Made by a program: the position numbers and the translations under genes. 64,000 nt of DNA from Litchfieldia alkalitelluris (GTDB lineage: Bacteria; Bacillota; Bacilli; Bacillales; Bacillaceae_L): the NCBI RefSeq assembly GCF_002019645.1, contig NZ_KV917374.1:4228696-4292695 (forward strand), given 5' to 3'. Numbering within the stretch: position 1 is the first letter of the stretch; each line of letters opens with the position of its first letter. The notes beneath the pieces are model-generated. The model did not search any database and had not been told where the DNA came from. It was given only the letters and a program-made list of their open reading frames with translations. Of the stretch, positions 28,072-36,769 are shown in pieces.

Positions 28072-28779
28072 TGCGATAACCTTCTGTAATTAAATGGAAG
28101 CAATCATAAAGGGTGCCCGCCGGAAGTTTACATTGATGCCTTATATCTGCTAGGGTTCCTTGTGCCACAAGCTGCCCCTTATGAATCATAATGAAGCGAT
28201 CACATATCTTTTCAGCCGTGTCTAACACATGAGTTGACATCAATACTCCAGCACCACGATGACGCTCTTTTTCAATAGATTCAAGAAAAAGCTTCATAGC
28301 ATATGGATCAAGTCCCATAAATGGTTCGTCGATAATATAAAGATAGGGTTTGGTAATCATTGCTAATATAAGCATCGCTTTTTGTTGCATTCCCTTTGAG
28401 TATTTTGTTGGGAATTCATGAGCATGATCAGCCAGATTATATTTTGTCAGCAGCATTTTTGCACTTTTTTGGTATTCCTTTTCTTCTAAGCTTTCTATTG
28501 AAGCAACAAAATCAAGATGCTCCCATAATGTTAGCTCATCGTAAAAAATCGGCCTTTCAGGGATATATGAGTACTTCGTTTCATTACTATATATCACTGA
28601 ACCTTCTTTATGCTCGAGCAACCCTAACATAGTTTTAATCGTCGTACTCTTTCCTGTGCCCCGTTCGGACCAATTAGTCCAATTAATTCACCTTTTTTAA
28701 CGTCAAACTTTATATTATTTATTGTTGGCTTTTCTTTTTCATAACCTGCTGATTGTATGTTCACATTTATTAACGTCAT
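28064..28779 (-). pseudogene. EcsA/YthP-like ABC ATPase, frameshift inside Walker A
   Basis: An ATG at 28779 with GGAGG upstream opens MTLINVNIQSAGYEKEKPTI and reaches LIGPNGA, then the frame breaks: the expected GKSTTIK is encoded in a different frame (28652 onward, through LGLLEHKEGSV, the signature region YSKGMQQKAML and Walker B YIIDEPFMGLDP). The gene is 716 nt, two over a multiple of three. The lesion is at about 28655 in GCACAGGAAAG. The P-loop is destroyed, so no active ATPase is expected unless this is a sequencing error. Confidence 0.8.
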
Positions 28780-28935
28780 TTCTTTACCTCCTCAACTATA
28801 CATACGAGAAAAAAACAAAAAAGTTTTACCATTATTAAACTCATGGTGTAAACTTTATTCACCTAGAAAATATTTACATACTTCTATATTATATATTTAT
28901 ATTCATATTTTCATAGACATAGGAGAGTTTAGGAC

Positions 28936-29538
28936 GTGGACATTGTTAAATGGTTGTTTCTACTAGTTGCAATTAGTTGGGCGTTTTATTTGTATTTTAT
29001 AAAAAATAGTAAGGAAGAATTAGAAGAAGACGCTCTTATTTTAAATAACCAATCCGCTGAAACTGTGGAAAAGTTCTTAGATTTTTCGAAATATATTTTT
29101 GTTACTGCCTTTATTATCTTTAGATTGGATGTATTTTTATGGCTCTTAATGTTTTGTGTAATCTGCATTATGATTCTCAGATTTCCACTTTTACCAAGAC
29201 CTCAGGCCATAAAAAGGTTGGTTATTGGTAGTATTCTTGTTGTTTTAATTTTAACTTGTTTACGGGTACCAATTAATGATGAACATTTTAAAAAATGGAT
29301 CGGACAAAAATACATGATTCATTGTATAACAGACTTTGAATGCGTAAAGGTCTATACATATATCAATGAAAAAGAGGAACTTCGAACAACAAGTGATTTA
29401 CACACAGTAACAGAATGGTATACGGATTATTACTTTGTTTTTTCAAAAGTAAATATGACTTATAAACATGAGGATAATAAAGAAAGTTCTATTAAAGCAG
29501 TAAATATTGGCGGCTGGTGGTTTGGTGGTATAAATTAA
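28936..29538 (+). CDS. Hypothetical membrane protein, 200 aa
   Basis: The protein has an N-terminal helix (DIVKWLFLLVAISWAFYLYF), two more hydrophobic stretches around residues 50-80 and 92-110, and a C-terminal soluble domain of about 90 residues (GQKYMIHCITDFECVKVYTY, ending GGWWFGGIN) probably outside the cell. The start is GTG with GGAGAG upstream. I do not recognise a family. A strong terminator follows. It is divergent from the decayed ABC genes. Confidence 0.65.
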   Translation: MDIVKWLFLLVAISWAFYLYFIKNSKEELEEDALILNNQSAETVEKFLDFSKYIFVTAFIIFRLDVFLWLLMFCVICIMILRFPLLPRPQAIKRLVIGSILVVLILTCLRVPINDEHFKKWIGQKYMIHCITDFECVKVYTYINEKEELRTTSDLHTVTEWYTDYYFVFSKVNMTYKHEDNKESSIKAVNIGGWWFGGIN

Positions 29539-29607
29539 GGGGGAGGACTTATGTTGTCTGATAGAACCCTCCTATATAAATGAAAGATTGTTTTCCAAGA
29601 AGTTAAA

Positions 29608-29636
29608 AATCGCCTACACTTGTAGGCGATTGCTTT
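29608..29636. terminator. Bidirectional terminator
   Basis: AATCGCCTACA pairs with TGTAGGCGATT; it lies between convergent genes and has A- and T-rich flanks. Confidence 0.85.
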
Positions 29637-29637
29637 T

Positions 29638-29976
29638 CTAATGTTGATTTATTCTTTGATTCATTTGACCTTGATTAAAGTGTTGTTGCATTCCTTGTGG
29701 AACAAACTGGTGTGAAAGCTGTTGCTCCATTTGATTACAAAGATTAATGACCTCTTGGCAGCGTTGGATAGCCATTTCATGACCATGTAAGCTTTGTTCA
29801 ATCATCTGTACAGCCTGGCGTTCTCTTTGTGCCATTTGCTCTAAAGTTGTTGCATTTTGTTGCTCACGCTGTAACATTTGCTTGTACATACCATTTGCCT
29901 GTTGAGTTTGTTGAATAAGTTGCTGTGCTACTTGCCTACATTGGTTAATTTGTTGAATACCACTTGTTTGAAACAT
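29638..29976 (-). CDS. Glutamine-rich helical small protein
   Basis: The 112-residue protein starts MFQTSGIQQINQCRQVAQQL with AGGAGG 7 nt upstream. It is very rich in Gln and Met with heptad-like spacing (QLIQQTQQANGMYKQMLQRE, QNATTLEQMAQRERQAVQMI), so a coiled coil is likely, and has Cys at two or three places. Such small Gln-rich proteins occur in Bacillus spore or stress gene sets, but I cannot name this one. The stop codon lies almost inside the terminator that follows. Confidence 0.65.
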   Translation of the reverse strand: MFQTSGIQQINQCRQVAQQLIQQTQQANGMYKQMLQREQQNATTLEQMAQRERQAVQMIEQSLHGHEMAIQRCQEVINLCNQMEQQLSHQFVPQGMQQHFNQGQMNQRINQH

Positions 29977-30003
29977 GTTCATTCCTCCTTTTTTATGTAA
30001 CAA

Positions 30004-30440
30004 AAGTATGTTTCCCTTAAAAACTTAATTTCAATTTGTTAATTTTTGGTTCTACATTCTCTAATTATCACTAAGTGATCTTAGTGGTAGCTAGACTTTA
30101 TTTTTAATACAACCCCTATTTAAAGCAAATTTACCTAAGATTTTTGAAAAGCTGCACAAAGTCTTGGTTAGTCTTGGTTATCATTAAAATGACATATTAT
30201 AAAAAATGTAAATAAATAGTGGATTGTTAATTCATAAATTGGTATTGTAAATTTATGTTCTTTTTTGATTTGTCCATTTCCTTAAACAGAAAAAACCAAA
30301 GTCCTAAAAAATAGTGTTATTTATTATAAACAGATCCAAAAAGGAAAAATCATACAGAAAAGAGCCTTTACTTTTGAAACTTTTTCATTTTATATTCGTA
30401 AATTTGTATGTAGAAAAGAGACGTATGTGGGGGGATTGTC
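30004..30440. other. AT-rich intergenic DNA before the lipoprotein operon
   Basis: No coding frame is convincing. A tandem 10-mer, GTCTTGGTTA repeated twice at about 30162-30181, is visible. The stretch should hold the promoter of the lipoprotein/DUF350 genes. Confidence 0.5.
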
Positions 30441-30761
30441 TTGGAAAGTAAGACAAAAAAATTGCTTGCTGGAGTAACATCGGTTGCATTAGTTGCAAGT
30501 ATGATAGGGTGTCAAAATGAAGATATCCCTGCTCCACCTAATGATGTGGATTGTGATGATTGGGAATGGGATGATGATGAAGGAGTTTATGAATGTGATG
30601 AAAATTCTTCATCTTATTATGGTCATTATTTTTATGGTGGTAAATATTATAAAAACAAAACAGCTTTACTAGCCAATCCATCATATGTGAATTATAAAAA
30701 CAGCTCAAGTTTTAAAGGGGGAAAAGGCTTCGGCAGTGGAAGTAGCTTTATGGGAGGCTAA
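30441..30761 (+). CDS. Lipoprotein with acidic core and GFGSGSS-GG tail (paralogue 1)
   Basis: The 106-residue precursor starts at TTG (GGGGGGA upstream) as MESKTKKLLAGVTSVALVAS with lipobox MIGC (Cys24). The mature part has DCDDWEWDDDEGVYECDENS, then YYGHYFYGGKYYKNK, and ends FKGGKGFGSGSSFMGG. The next gene encodes a paralogue with the same order of motifs. A short Gly/Ser stretch ending in Gly-Gly is also the end of the enterobacterial YgiB/YjfM (DUF1190) lipoproteins, which likewise neighbour GSP-synthase-like ligases. I infer that the tail is the site of a modification; no enzyme evidence is available. Confidence 0.8.
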   Translation: MESKTKKLLAGVTSVALVASMIGCQNEDIPAPPNDVDCDDWEWDDDEGVYECDENSSSYYGHYFYGGKYYKNKTALLANPSYVNYKNSSSFKGGKGFGSGSSFMGG

Positions 30762-30818
30762 TTCATAAATTAATCATTCAATGATACATATGCTTTTATG
30801 GCGGAAAGGAGATTCATT

Positions 30819-31397
30819 TTGAAAAAAACGAAAAAGATGATGGCAGGAATTTCCGCAGTTGCCCTACTCTCAGGATTAACAGCTTGTGGACCAAGGATGG
30901 ATTCTTATACTGTTCAGAGTTCTGACGTATCTAATAGTATTCCTAGCAGTAACAACAACAGTTATACATCTTCATATGTAGAACCTGATGACCCATATTG
31001 TGATTATTGGGAGTTTGAGGATTACCAGGATTCAGAATTCTATTACTGTGAAGATAATGATTCTGATTACTTTGGACAGTATTATTATAAGGGTAAATAT
31101 TATCGAGATAAGAATTCAGTCTATACTCAGATTAAATCGAAGAATACTAGTACAACAACAAGTAAAAATAGTAGTAATTCTACTAAACAATCAAACTCAA
31201 AAAATACTTCAACTCAAAATAATGCAAACACAACTACGAACCAAACATCAAAATCCAATAGTTCAAGCACTTCTACAAATAGTAATACAAATGTCAGCAA
31301 TTCAAGTTCAAGTACATCTACTAATAGTTCATCAGTTTCATCTACCAATAAAACTAGTAGTGGTTTTGGAAGTGGCTCAAGCACATTTGGCGGATAA
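30819..31397 (+). CDS. Lipoprotein with Ser/Thr/Asn-rich linker and GFGSGSS-GG tail (paralogue 2)
   Basis: The 192-residue precursor starts at a TTG (GGAAAGGAG 7 nt upstream) with a signal ending LTAC (Cys23). It shares the paralogue's core, YCDYWEFEDYQDSEFYYCED and YFGQYYYKGKYYRDK, then has about 80 residues of almost only Ser, Thr, Asn, Lys and Gln, a likely disordered stalk through the cell wall, and ends SSGFGSGSSTFGG. The 11-residue tail is nearly identical to paralogue 1 although the linker lengths differ greatly, so the tail is what is conserved. The two Cys of the core could form a disulfide. Confidence 0.82.
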   Translation: MKKTKKMMAGISAVALLSGLTACGPRMDSYTVQSSDVSNSIPSSNNNSYTSSYVEPDDPYCDYWEFEDYQDSEFYYCEDNDSDYFGQYYYKGKYYRDKNSVYTQIKSKNTSTTTSKNSSNSTKQSNSKNTSTQNNANTTTNQTSKSNSSSTSTNSNTNVSNSSSSTSTNSSSVSSTNKTSSGFGSGSSTFGG

Positions 31398-31435
31398 TAT
31401 GGTTATGACGAATTGACACGGAGGGAAAATTATTC

Positions 31436-31834
31436 ATGTATGAATTATTAGGAAATTTTTCAATTTACGCTTTATCTGCATTTGGAGTTTTTATCATTGC
31501 TATGCTCATTATTATACTCGTAACAAAACATAAAGAGTTTCAACTGATCGCACAGGGTAATCAAGCAGCGGCTCTTTCCTTTGGAGGTAAGCTTCTGGGG
31601 ATTGCTTTCGTGCTTGGCTCTGCAATTACTCATTCCGTTTCATTGGTTGATATGATTATCTGGGGATTTGTAGGATTACTAGCACAGCTTATATTTTACA
31701 TTGGTTCTGAGCTTATTACCATCCGTTTTAGCATTTCAAAGGCGATTGAACAGGATAACAAAGCTGTTGGGATACTGCTACTCTTACTATCTCTTTCTAT
31801 TGGTTGGATTGTTGCTGCTTGCTTAAGCTATTAA
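31436..31834 (+). CDS. DUF350 (YjfL-type) membrane protein
   Basis: The 132-residue protein has four hydrophobic helices in two repeats, with the DUF350 features LSAFGVFIIAMLIIILVTKH, GNQAAALSFGGKLLGIAFVL and ELITIRFSISKAIEQDNKAVG. ACGGAGGG lies upstream of the ATG. DUF350 proteins are found next to GSP-synthase-like ATP-grasp ligases and DUF1190 lipoproteins in many bacteria. It lies 38 nt after the second lipoprotein gene and very probably shares its transcript. Confidence 0.85.
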   Translation: MYELLGNFSIYALSAFGVFIIAMLIIILVTKHKEFQLIAQGNQAAALSFGGKLLGIAFVLGSAITHSVSLVDMIIWGFVGLLAQLIFYIGSELITIRFSISKAIEQDNKAVGILLLLLSLSIGWIVAACLSY

Positions 31835-31952
31835 TAAGAAAAGTACGCGGCGCTTTTTTAGAGTGCCCTACCTTTGACAAGAGAACTGGTGGCGTCTTTA
31901 GAAACAACGTACATGATAAAACTTTTTATACTTACCTATAACTTTATTACAA

Positions 31953-31994
31953 AAGCCCTAGTAGTTGTGGTAGTTCACATATCTGCTAGGGCCA
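31953..31994. terminator. Hairpin between convergent genes
   Basis: GCCCTAGTAG pairs with CTGCTAGGGC across about 18 nt. Confidence 0.7.
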
Positions 31995-32010
31995 TATTTA
32001 TGGTTTATTT

Positions 32011-32454
32011 TTACATATCGGTTACATATAGAACGTAGCATCTTCGATCTTCATCAATTTCTGCAGAGTCACGAGCTTTCTGTCCTTGACCAGGTATGTC
32101 AATGATATCCTTTAATAGATATCTAATCACTTCCCAATGAGAGTTTAAATGAAAGGTATGGAGCAAGGACATTTCACCTATATTTTTATATTGTCTGACT
32201 TCAAGGTGAATTCCGCCATTATACGTTTTTTCATCCGAAAATATCGCAGATGATCCTTTGTCAAGAATGACTAATATTTCTTCACTATCCTTCATCTCAT
32301 TTGAATATAGTTCATATTCTTTGCCGTCCTTAATAAAAAATTCACACAACTGGCGCGCATAGATCTCATCTTCATTTATTGAATGATTTTTGTATTCATA
32401 GAATGGTTCAAAGGATGAACCTGTTTTGATATAATACACAAGTGAGTGAATCAT
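32011..32454 (-). CDS. Hypothetical protein, 147 aa
   Basis: The protein starts MIHSLVYYIKTGSSFEPFYE with AGGAGG just upstream, is acidic and soluble, and ends RRCYVLYVTDM. No signal peptide, membrane helix or known motif is seen. It is divergent from the ATP-grasp gene (87 nt apart) and convergent with the DUF350 gene, so it sits in the middle of the lipoprotein/ligase locus on the other strand. It may be an accessory or a later insertion. I do not recognise it. Confidence 0.6.
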   Translation of the reverse strand: MIHSLVYYIKTGSSFEPFYEYKNHSINEDEIYARQLCEFFIKDGKEYELYSNEMKDSEEILVILDKGSSAIFSDEKTYNGGIHLEVRQYKNIGEMSLLHTFHLNSHWEVIRYLLKDIIDIPGQGQKARDSAEIDEDRRCYVLYVTDM

Positions 32455-32541
32455 GTATTTCCTCCTAAATATATACTTATTGGTATTTTAGCACTTTTAT
32501 AGTGTCTAAAAAAGGAAAGAAATCTTTGGAGGCATAAATAA

Positions 32542-33798
32542 ATGAATGTACTTGAACACCTTAAAAAAAGAAATTATTTTTATTCAAAATTACCGGATTT
32601 TTGGGCAAATTTATATGGTACAGAGTATGGTCTTTACGATATACAAACAGTAAATGATGAATTTGTTTTTGAGACAAGAGAATTTGCTAAAAAGGCAGGA
32701 CACTTGTTTTTTAAGACTGCACAGTTATTACAATCTAATACCATTACAGACGATACATTTCTACAGATGGGATATCCGAAAGAAACAATTTCGTTTTTGA
32801 GACAAAGAAAATCACCTTTTCCAACAATCATCGGGCGCTTTGATTCTGTCATTGTAGACGGCAAGCATAAACTTCTAGAGTTCAATGCGGATACACCTAC
32901 TTTTATTTATGAATTGTTCAAGGTGAATGGCCTCTTATGTCAAGAGTTTGGATTAAATAATCCAAATGAACTCGAAGAAGAGCGGTTAAGAACTGCTATT
33001 AATCGTGCTCTTTCTAGTGCAATTGATAACATGGAGAAAGATAGCTTACCTAACATTGTTTTCACTTCCCATGAAGATAATATTGAAGATAAAAACACGG
33101 TCCTTTATTTACAAAAACTTACACAGTATCCTTCCAAATATGTTCCGCTGGATCAGCTACGTATTGTGAAAGGTGAAGCTTTGCTTGATCCCGATAATCA
33201 AGTGATTAATATCCTTTACAGACAGACCTTTCCTATCGAAAGCTTAATCAAAGATCAAGATCCTACAACACATGAAAAAGTCGGGGAACAATTACTTGAA
33301 TTGGTCAATCAAAATAAATTACTTATCCTTAATCCACCAAGTGCATTTTTGTTGCAAAACAAAGCAATCATGTCAGTCATATGGGGGTTACACGAGGAAG
33401 CATCTCCTTTTTTCTCAGAAGAAGAACATAAATGGATTGAAGACTATTTCCTTCCAACCTATCTAGAACCTGATCAATTTATAAAAGATAAAGTGAAATA
33501 TGTAAAAAAACCGGTATTTGGACGTGAAGGAGATACGATCGAAATCTTTGATGAAAGCGGAGAAAAAGTGGAAGAAGATAAGAACAAGAGTTACACCGAT
33601 TATATTCCTGTTTATCAAAAATTCGTCGAGTTACCAACAACTACTTATAAAACAGAAAATGGTGTAAAAGAAGGTCATATGATGATTGGAACCTTTTTAT
33701 TAAATGGAGCGCCTAGTGCATTTGGGTTTAGAGTTGGAGATCAAATTACGAATAACCTTAGTTATTTTTTACCTGTAGGATTAAAAGAAAAACAATAA
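32542..33798 (+). CDS. Glutathionylspermidine-synthase-like ATP-grasp amide ligase
   Basis: The 418-residue protein matches the C-terminal synthetase fold of the GSP_synth family (E. coli YgiC, YjfC). Seen are LLEFNADTPT (111-120), KPVFGREG (323-330, ATP-grasp Lys and Gly-loop), and GAPSAFGFRVGDQITNNLSYFLPV near the end, with metal and ATP ligands in the usual order. The amidase domain of true glutathionylspermidine synthase is absent. The family activates a carboxylate (Gly of glutathione in GspS) as acyl phosphate and joins it to an amine. With Gly-Gly-tailed lipoproteins encoded next door, a lipoprotein tail is a candidate substrate; that is inference. GGAGG precedes the ATG. Confidence 0.9.
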   Translation: MNVLEHLKKRNYFYSKLPDFWANLYGTEYGLYDIQTVNDEFVFETREFAKKAGHLFFKTAQLLQSNTITDDTFLQMGYPKETISFLRQRKSPFPTIIGRFDSVIVDGKHKLLEFNADTPTFIYELFKVNGLLCQEFGLNNPNELEEERLRTAINRALSSAIDNMEKDSLPNIVFTSHEDNIEDKNTVLYLQKLTQYPSKYVPLDQLRIVKGEALLDPDNQVINILYRQTFPIESLIKDQDPTTHEKVGEQLLELVNQNKLLILNPPSAFLLQNKAIMSVIWGLHEEASPFFSEEEHKWIEDYFLPTYLEPDQFIKDKVKYVKKPVFGREGDTIEIFDESGEKVEEDKNKSYTDYIPVYQKFVELPTTTYKTENGVKEGHMMIGTFLLNGAPSAFGFRVGDQITNNLSYFLPVGLKEKQ

Positions 33799-33811
33799 GG
33801 ACTAGAAAATT

Positions 33812-34598
33812 ACATAGGGTGCTGTGTTCCATGAGCTTGTGATTCACTTGTTGCCGGCCGGATACCGAGGGGCGATTCGTGAGCCTCCCTCGGGGGTCTC
33901 ACGAGACCGCTAGATCCCGTAGGAGTCAGGTGGCTCTCCGCTCATTCCACATTGAGATTAAAAACTTTTCATTCTACATGGTGCAAATACTCATTTGCAT
34001 AGAAGTCTCCCCTGAAAATACCTAGGTCGGCGAGTTCCAATTCCCGTACTAATGCCTAAAGCCTAAGAAAGGGAATGAAAAGAGGTGTTTGATTCCCTTT
34101 CTCTTGCCAAAAGCCCAACAAAGGGAATGAAAAGCATTGTTTCATTCCCTTTCTTATGCCAAAAGCCCAACAAAGGGAATGAAAAGAGTTGTTTCACTCC
34201 CTTTCACTTCAAATGCCCAACAAAGGGAATGAAAAGAGGTGTTTGATTCCCTTTCTCATGCCAAAAGCCCAACAAAGGGAATGAAAAGCATTGTTTGATT
34301 CCCTTTCTCATGCCAAAAGCCCAACAAAGGGAATGAAAAGCATTGTTTCATTCCCTTTCTCTTGCCAAAAGCCCAACAAAGGGAATGAAAAGCATTGTTT
34401 GATTCCCTTACTTTTGCCAAAAGACTATAAAAGGGAATCAAAGATATTCGAGACCGAAAGATCAGTAGTTGTCTAGTTGCTCTCCCTCCATACTGAGTGA
34501 CAAAACATTTTCATTCTCGATGGTGCGAATTAATTTAGCATAGATGTCTCCCTTGAAATAACTTATGGTGGAGAGTTTCATTTGCTGAGATCCAAACC
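33812..34598. repeat. Modular repeat array 3 (A cassette plus A shell holding a tandem array)
   Basis: A diverged A cassette (about 33820-33957) is followed by the linker and then by a shell (34029-34500) that begins like an A cassette (CGAGTTCCAATTCCC) and ends like one (GCTCTCCCTCCATACTGAG) but whose middle is replaced by the 52-bp tandem array at 34068-34445. Another linker and the first 30 nt of a further A cassette follow. The whole locus is the inverse of array 4. Confidence 0.88.
34068..34445. repeat. Tandem array of 52-bp hairpin units (type C)
   Basis: About seven units plus a partial one, each reading AAAGGGAATGAAAAGCATTG then TTTCATTCCCTTTCTCATGC and CAAAAGCCCAAC. In each unit AAAGGGAATgAAA pairs with TTTcATTCCCTTT over a 7-nt loop, giving a 13-bp stem. 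Units differ by single bases (AGAGGTG or AGCATTG in the loop, CATTCCC or GATTCCC in the stem). There are no unique spacers, so this is not a CRISPR array. Confidence 0.92.
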
Positions 34599-35489
34599 TT
34601 ATGCTTGTGAAGTGATTGGATGTTTAAAATATTTCGGAAGGTTTAATTCACCTTTTCTTCGAACGAATAATACTCCGTCTTCCTTGAAGGGTTGTGATTG
34701 AATGTCTAATTCTCCATCATTATCAACATTAAAGTGAAAAATAACTCTTTTTGTTTGTTTCCTAACTATTTTTGGTAATATTTTTTCAATGCTGAATTCT
34801 TTTTGGGCAATTATATCGAAAATTTGTAAAGAGTGATCATCACTAAATTGATAAATAACTATCACATCCTCTTCGTGTAGGTAATAAACATCATTTGGAA
34901 ATACGTATAAACAATAAAATTGTAGAAGTTCTTCAGTGTTTAGTGTACTAAATTTCTTTGAGACTGGTATCCTTGATTTTGAGAATTCATAAATAAACTG
35001 AAGGTCTCCGTTACTAACTCCACTTAATTTCTTAATTTCCGAACTAGAAATATTTTCACTATGAGAATAGTTTAGTATGTATTGTGTTTCATCTACTGGA
35101 TTGAAACCAAACTTAGGATAAAAATCTAAAACAGTTTGATTGGCAAATAGATACATCAAATCAGTGTTGTGCTCATATGTTTCTAGTACCTTTAACAGTA
35201 GTCTTTTCGAAAGACCTGTATGACGATAATTAGGATGGGTCATAACTGTACCAATTTGGATTGCATGTTTGATAGCTCCATCAATCAATAAATCTACTAT
35301 ATTTACGGAAACATTAGCTACTACTGTATGATTTTCTACAAACGAAAAAGGGATATATTTATTTGTCCAATATCCTTTTTGATACCAATCTTCAAAGTTA
35401 ATTCCAAACACAGTTTGTGCAAGATTATTAAAGCTTTTCCTCAACACAGCGTTTTCTTGATATCCGGTAATTAATTGTAATTCTGTCAT
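34599..35489 (-). CDS. GNAT-family N-acetyltransferase
   Basis: The 296-residue protein begins MTELQLITGYQENAVLRKSF after GAGGAG. The N-terminal GNAT domain has IQIGTVMTHPNYRHTGLSKRLL, the acetyl-CoA loop, and FANQTVLDFYPKFGFNPV. A second domain of about 130 residues (ISSSEIKKLSGVSNGDLQFI to the end) is typical of long Bacillus GNATs related to Eis-like proteins. Substrate unknown. Its 3' end abuts repeat array 3. Confidence 0.85.
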   Translation of the reverse strand: MTELQLITGYQENAVLRKSFNNLAQTVFGINFEDWYQKGYWTNKYIPFSFVENHTVVANVSVNIVDLLIDGAIKHAIQIGTVMTHPNYRHTGLSKRLLLKVLETYEHNTDLMYLFANQTVLDFYPKFGFNPVDETQYILNYSHSENISSSEIKKLSGVSNGDLQFIYEFSKSRIPVSKKFSTLNTEELLQFYCLYVFPNDVYYLHEEDVIVIYQFSDDHSLQIFDIIAQKEFSIEKILPKIVRKQTKRVIFHFNVDNDGELDIQSQPFKEDGVLFVRRKGELNLPKYFKHPITSQA

Positions 35490-35551
35490 AACAGTTCTCC
35501 TCATTCTTTTTCCTGCTCTGGAATTTGCTCGAAAAGCCTAATCCAAACTAT

Positions 35552-35818
35552 CTATTTTGTTTTTTTGTATTTATCTATTATGTTATTAATCTTTTCCCCA
35601 TTAAACTGAGTTCCTTCAGTCAATCGTTCAACTTCGACACCATTGTTTTCAAATATGAGAACTGGTACAGACAATACACTATACTTCTCATTTAATTCAG
35701 GTGATTGATCTAAATTGACCACTTTGATAGGGTAATCAACCTCATTCTCCAAAATAATCCCTAATATTTTACACCCTGGACAATCATTTTTTTCTAATTT
35801 AATAATTTCTAAACCCAT
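35552..35818 (-). CDS. Thioredoxin-like protein with CPGC
   Basis: The 88-residue protein has a reduced thioredoxin fold with the redox motif DCPGC near residues 12-16, a YPIKVVNLDQSPEL strand, the cis-proline region SVLSVPVLIFENNG, and RLTEGTQF. No signal peptide is seen, so it should act in the cytosol as a small disulfide reductase or partner of another enzyme. It may be co-transcribed with the decayed permease genes upstream. Confidence 0.8.
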   Translation of the reverse strand: MGLEIIKLEKNDCPGCKILGIILENEVDYPIKVVNLDQSPELNEKYSVLSVPVLIFENNGVEVERLTEGTQFNGEKINNIIDKYKKTK

Positions 35819-35860
35819 ATAGAGTCCTCTCTTCTAATGTATAATTTTATAAAACGATGT

Positions 35861-36756
35861 CTATAGTGTTTCCCGCCCAAAATATCTTCTGAGGCCTTCA
35901 CCTAATATATTAAATGTAAATATTGTAAAAGTGATGGCTAAACTAGTATATATTGGAATCCAAATCGCATTCATTATATCATCACGCGCTTGCCCTAACA
36001 GTGTCATCCAATAAAAACTAGTGTTGGACATTTCCGCAACAAAACTACCTGTTTGAATATACACTTGCGAGATGAAAATTCCGAAAATCCCCATTTGACC
36101 AATTAATAACGCCGTTCTACCAATATCTACAAAGAAGTTCACGACAATTACTGAAGTTATGTTTGGTAAAACATGATTGATTAACTGCTTCAATGGAGTT
36201 ACCCCTACTGTTACCCCCGCTTCAATAAAGGGTTTTTTCATCACAGCATTAGCTTCTTGTTGAACAATGTAACCGACCTTCCCCACCTCGAAAAGAGCTA
36301 GAATTAAGATGGAAACATATAAACGGTTTTCACTCATCACTAACATTGGTATACTCAGTAAAATCATTGCTGAAAAAATAGGTGGTACACTTGAAAATAG
36401 CAGGTTCCATATGGAAAGCAGTGAGGAAAATATGTTTTTTCTTCTTGATGCTATCAACCCAAGAGGAATTGCTAACACATAACGTATAAAGCATATTGCT
36501 AAAATAATTAGAAAAGTATCTTTAGCTCCTACAATGAGATGACTTAATATATCATGACCATCTCTGTCAGATCCTAATGGAAATTCCTTAGAAGGAGGAA
36601 ACGGTGCTGTTCTTATATCGCCACTCTCAGAAATTAGAACTCTACTTGCTTCTTCCATTCTATTTTCCACATAAGGAATAAAGGGACCTACTAATTGAGA
36701 TTAGAAGTAGAATTGTTAACATACATATACCTATAAGTAAAAGGGGGTTTTGTTTC
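35861..36756 (-). pseudogene. OppC/DppC-type peptide ABC permease, frameshifted
   Basis: An ATG at 36756 with GGAGG upstream opens MKQNPLLLIGICMLTILLLI and then runs into a stop; the family sequence resumes in another frame as VGPFIPYVENRMEEASRVLI near 36690 and continues intact to 35861 (PLGSDRDGHDILSHLIVGAK, EAGVTVGVTPLKQLINHVLP and the EAA-like loop). The gene length is two over a multiple of three. Most of the protein could be made from an internal start, but the first membrane helix would be missing. Confidence 0.8.
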
Positions 36757-36769
36757 ATCGTTCGACCTC

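Noticed and set aside
30988-31416. 142-residue second frame within the longer lipoprotein gene
   Set aside because: It is an out-of-frame product of the Ser/Thr/Asn-rich linker codons with no start signal; the lipobox frame is the real one.
34068-34445. Tandem array looks at first like a CRISPR array
   Set aside because: The whole 52-bp period repeats; there are no unique spacers, and no cas genes are near.
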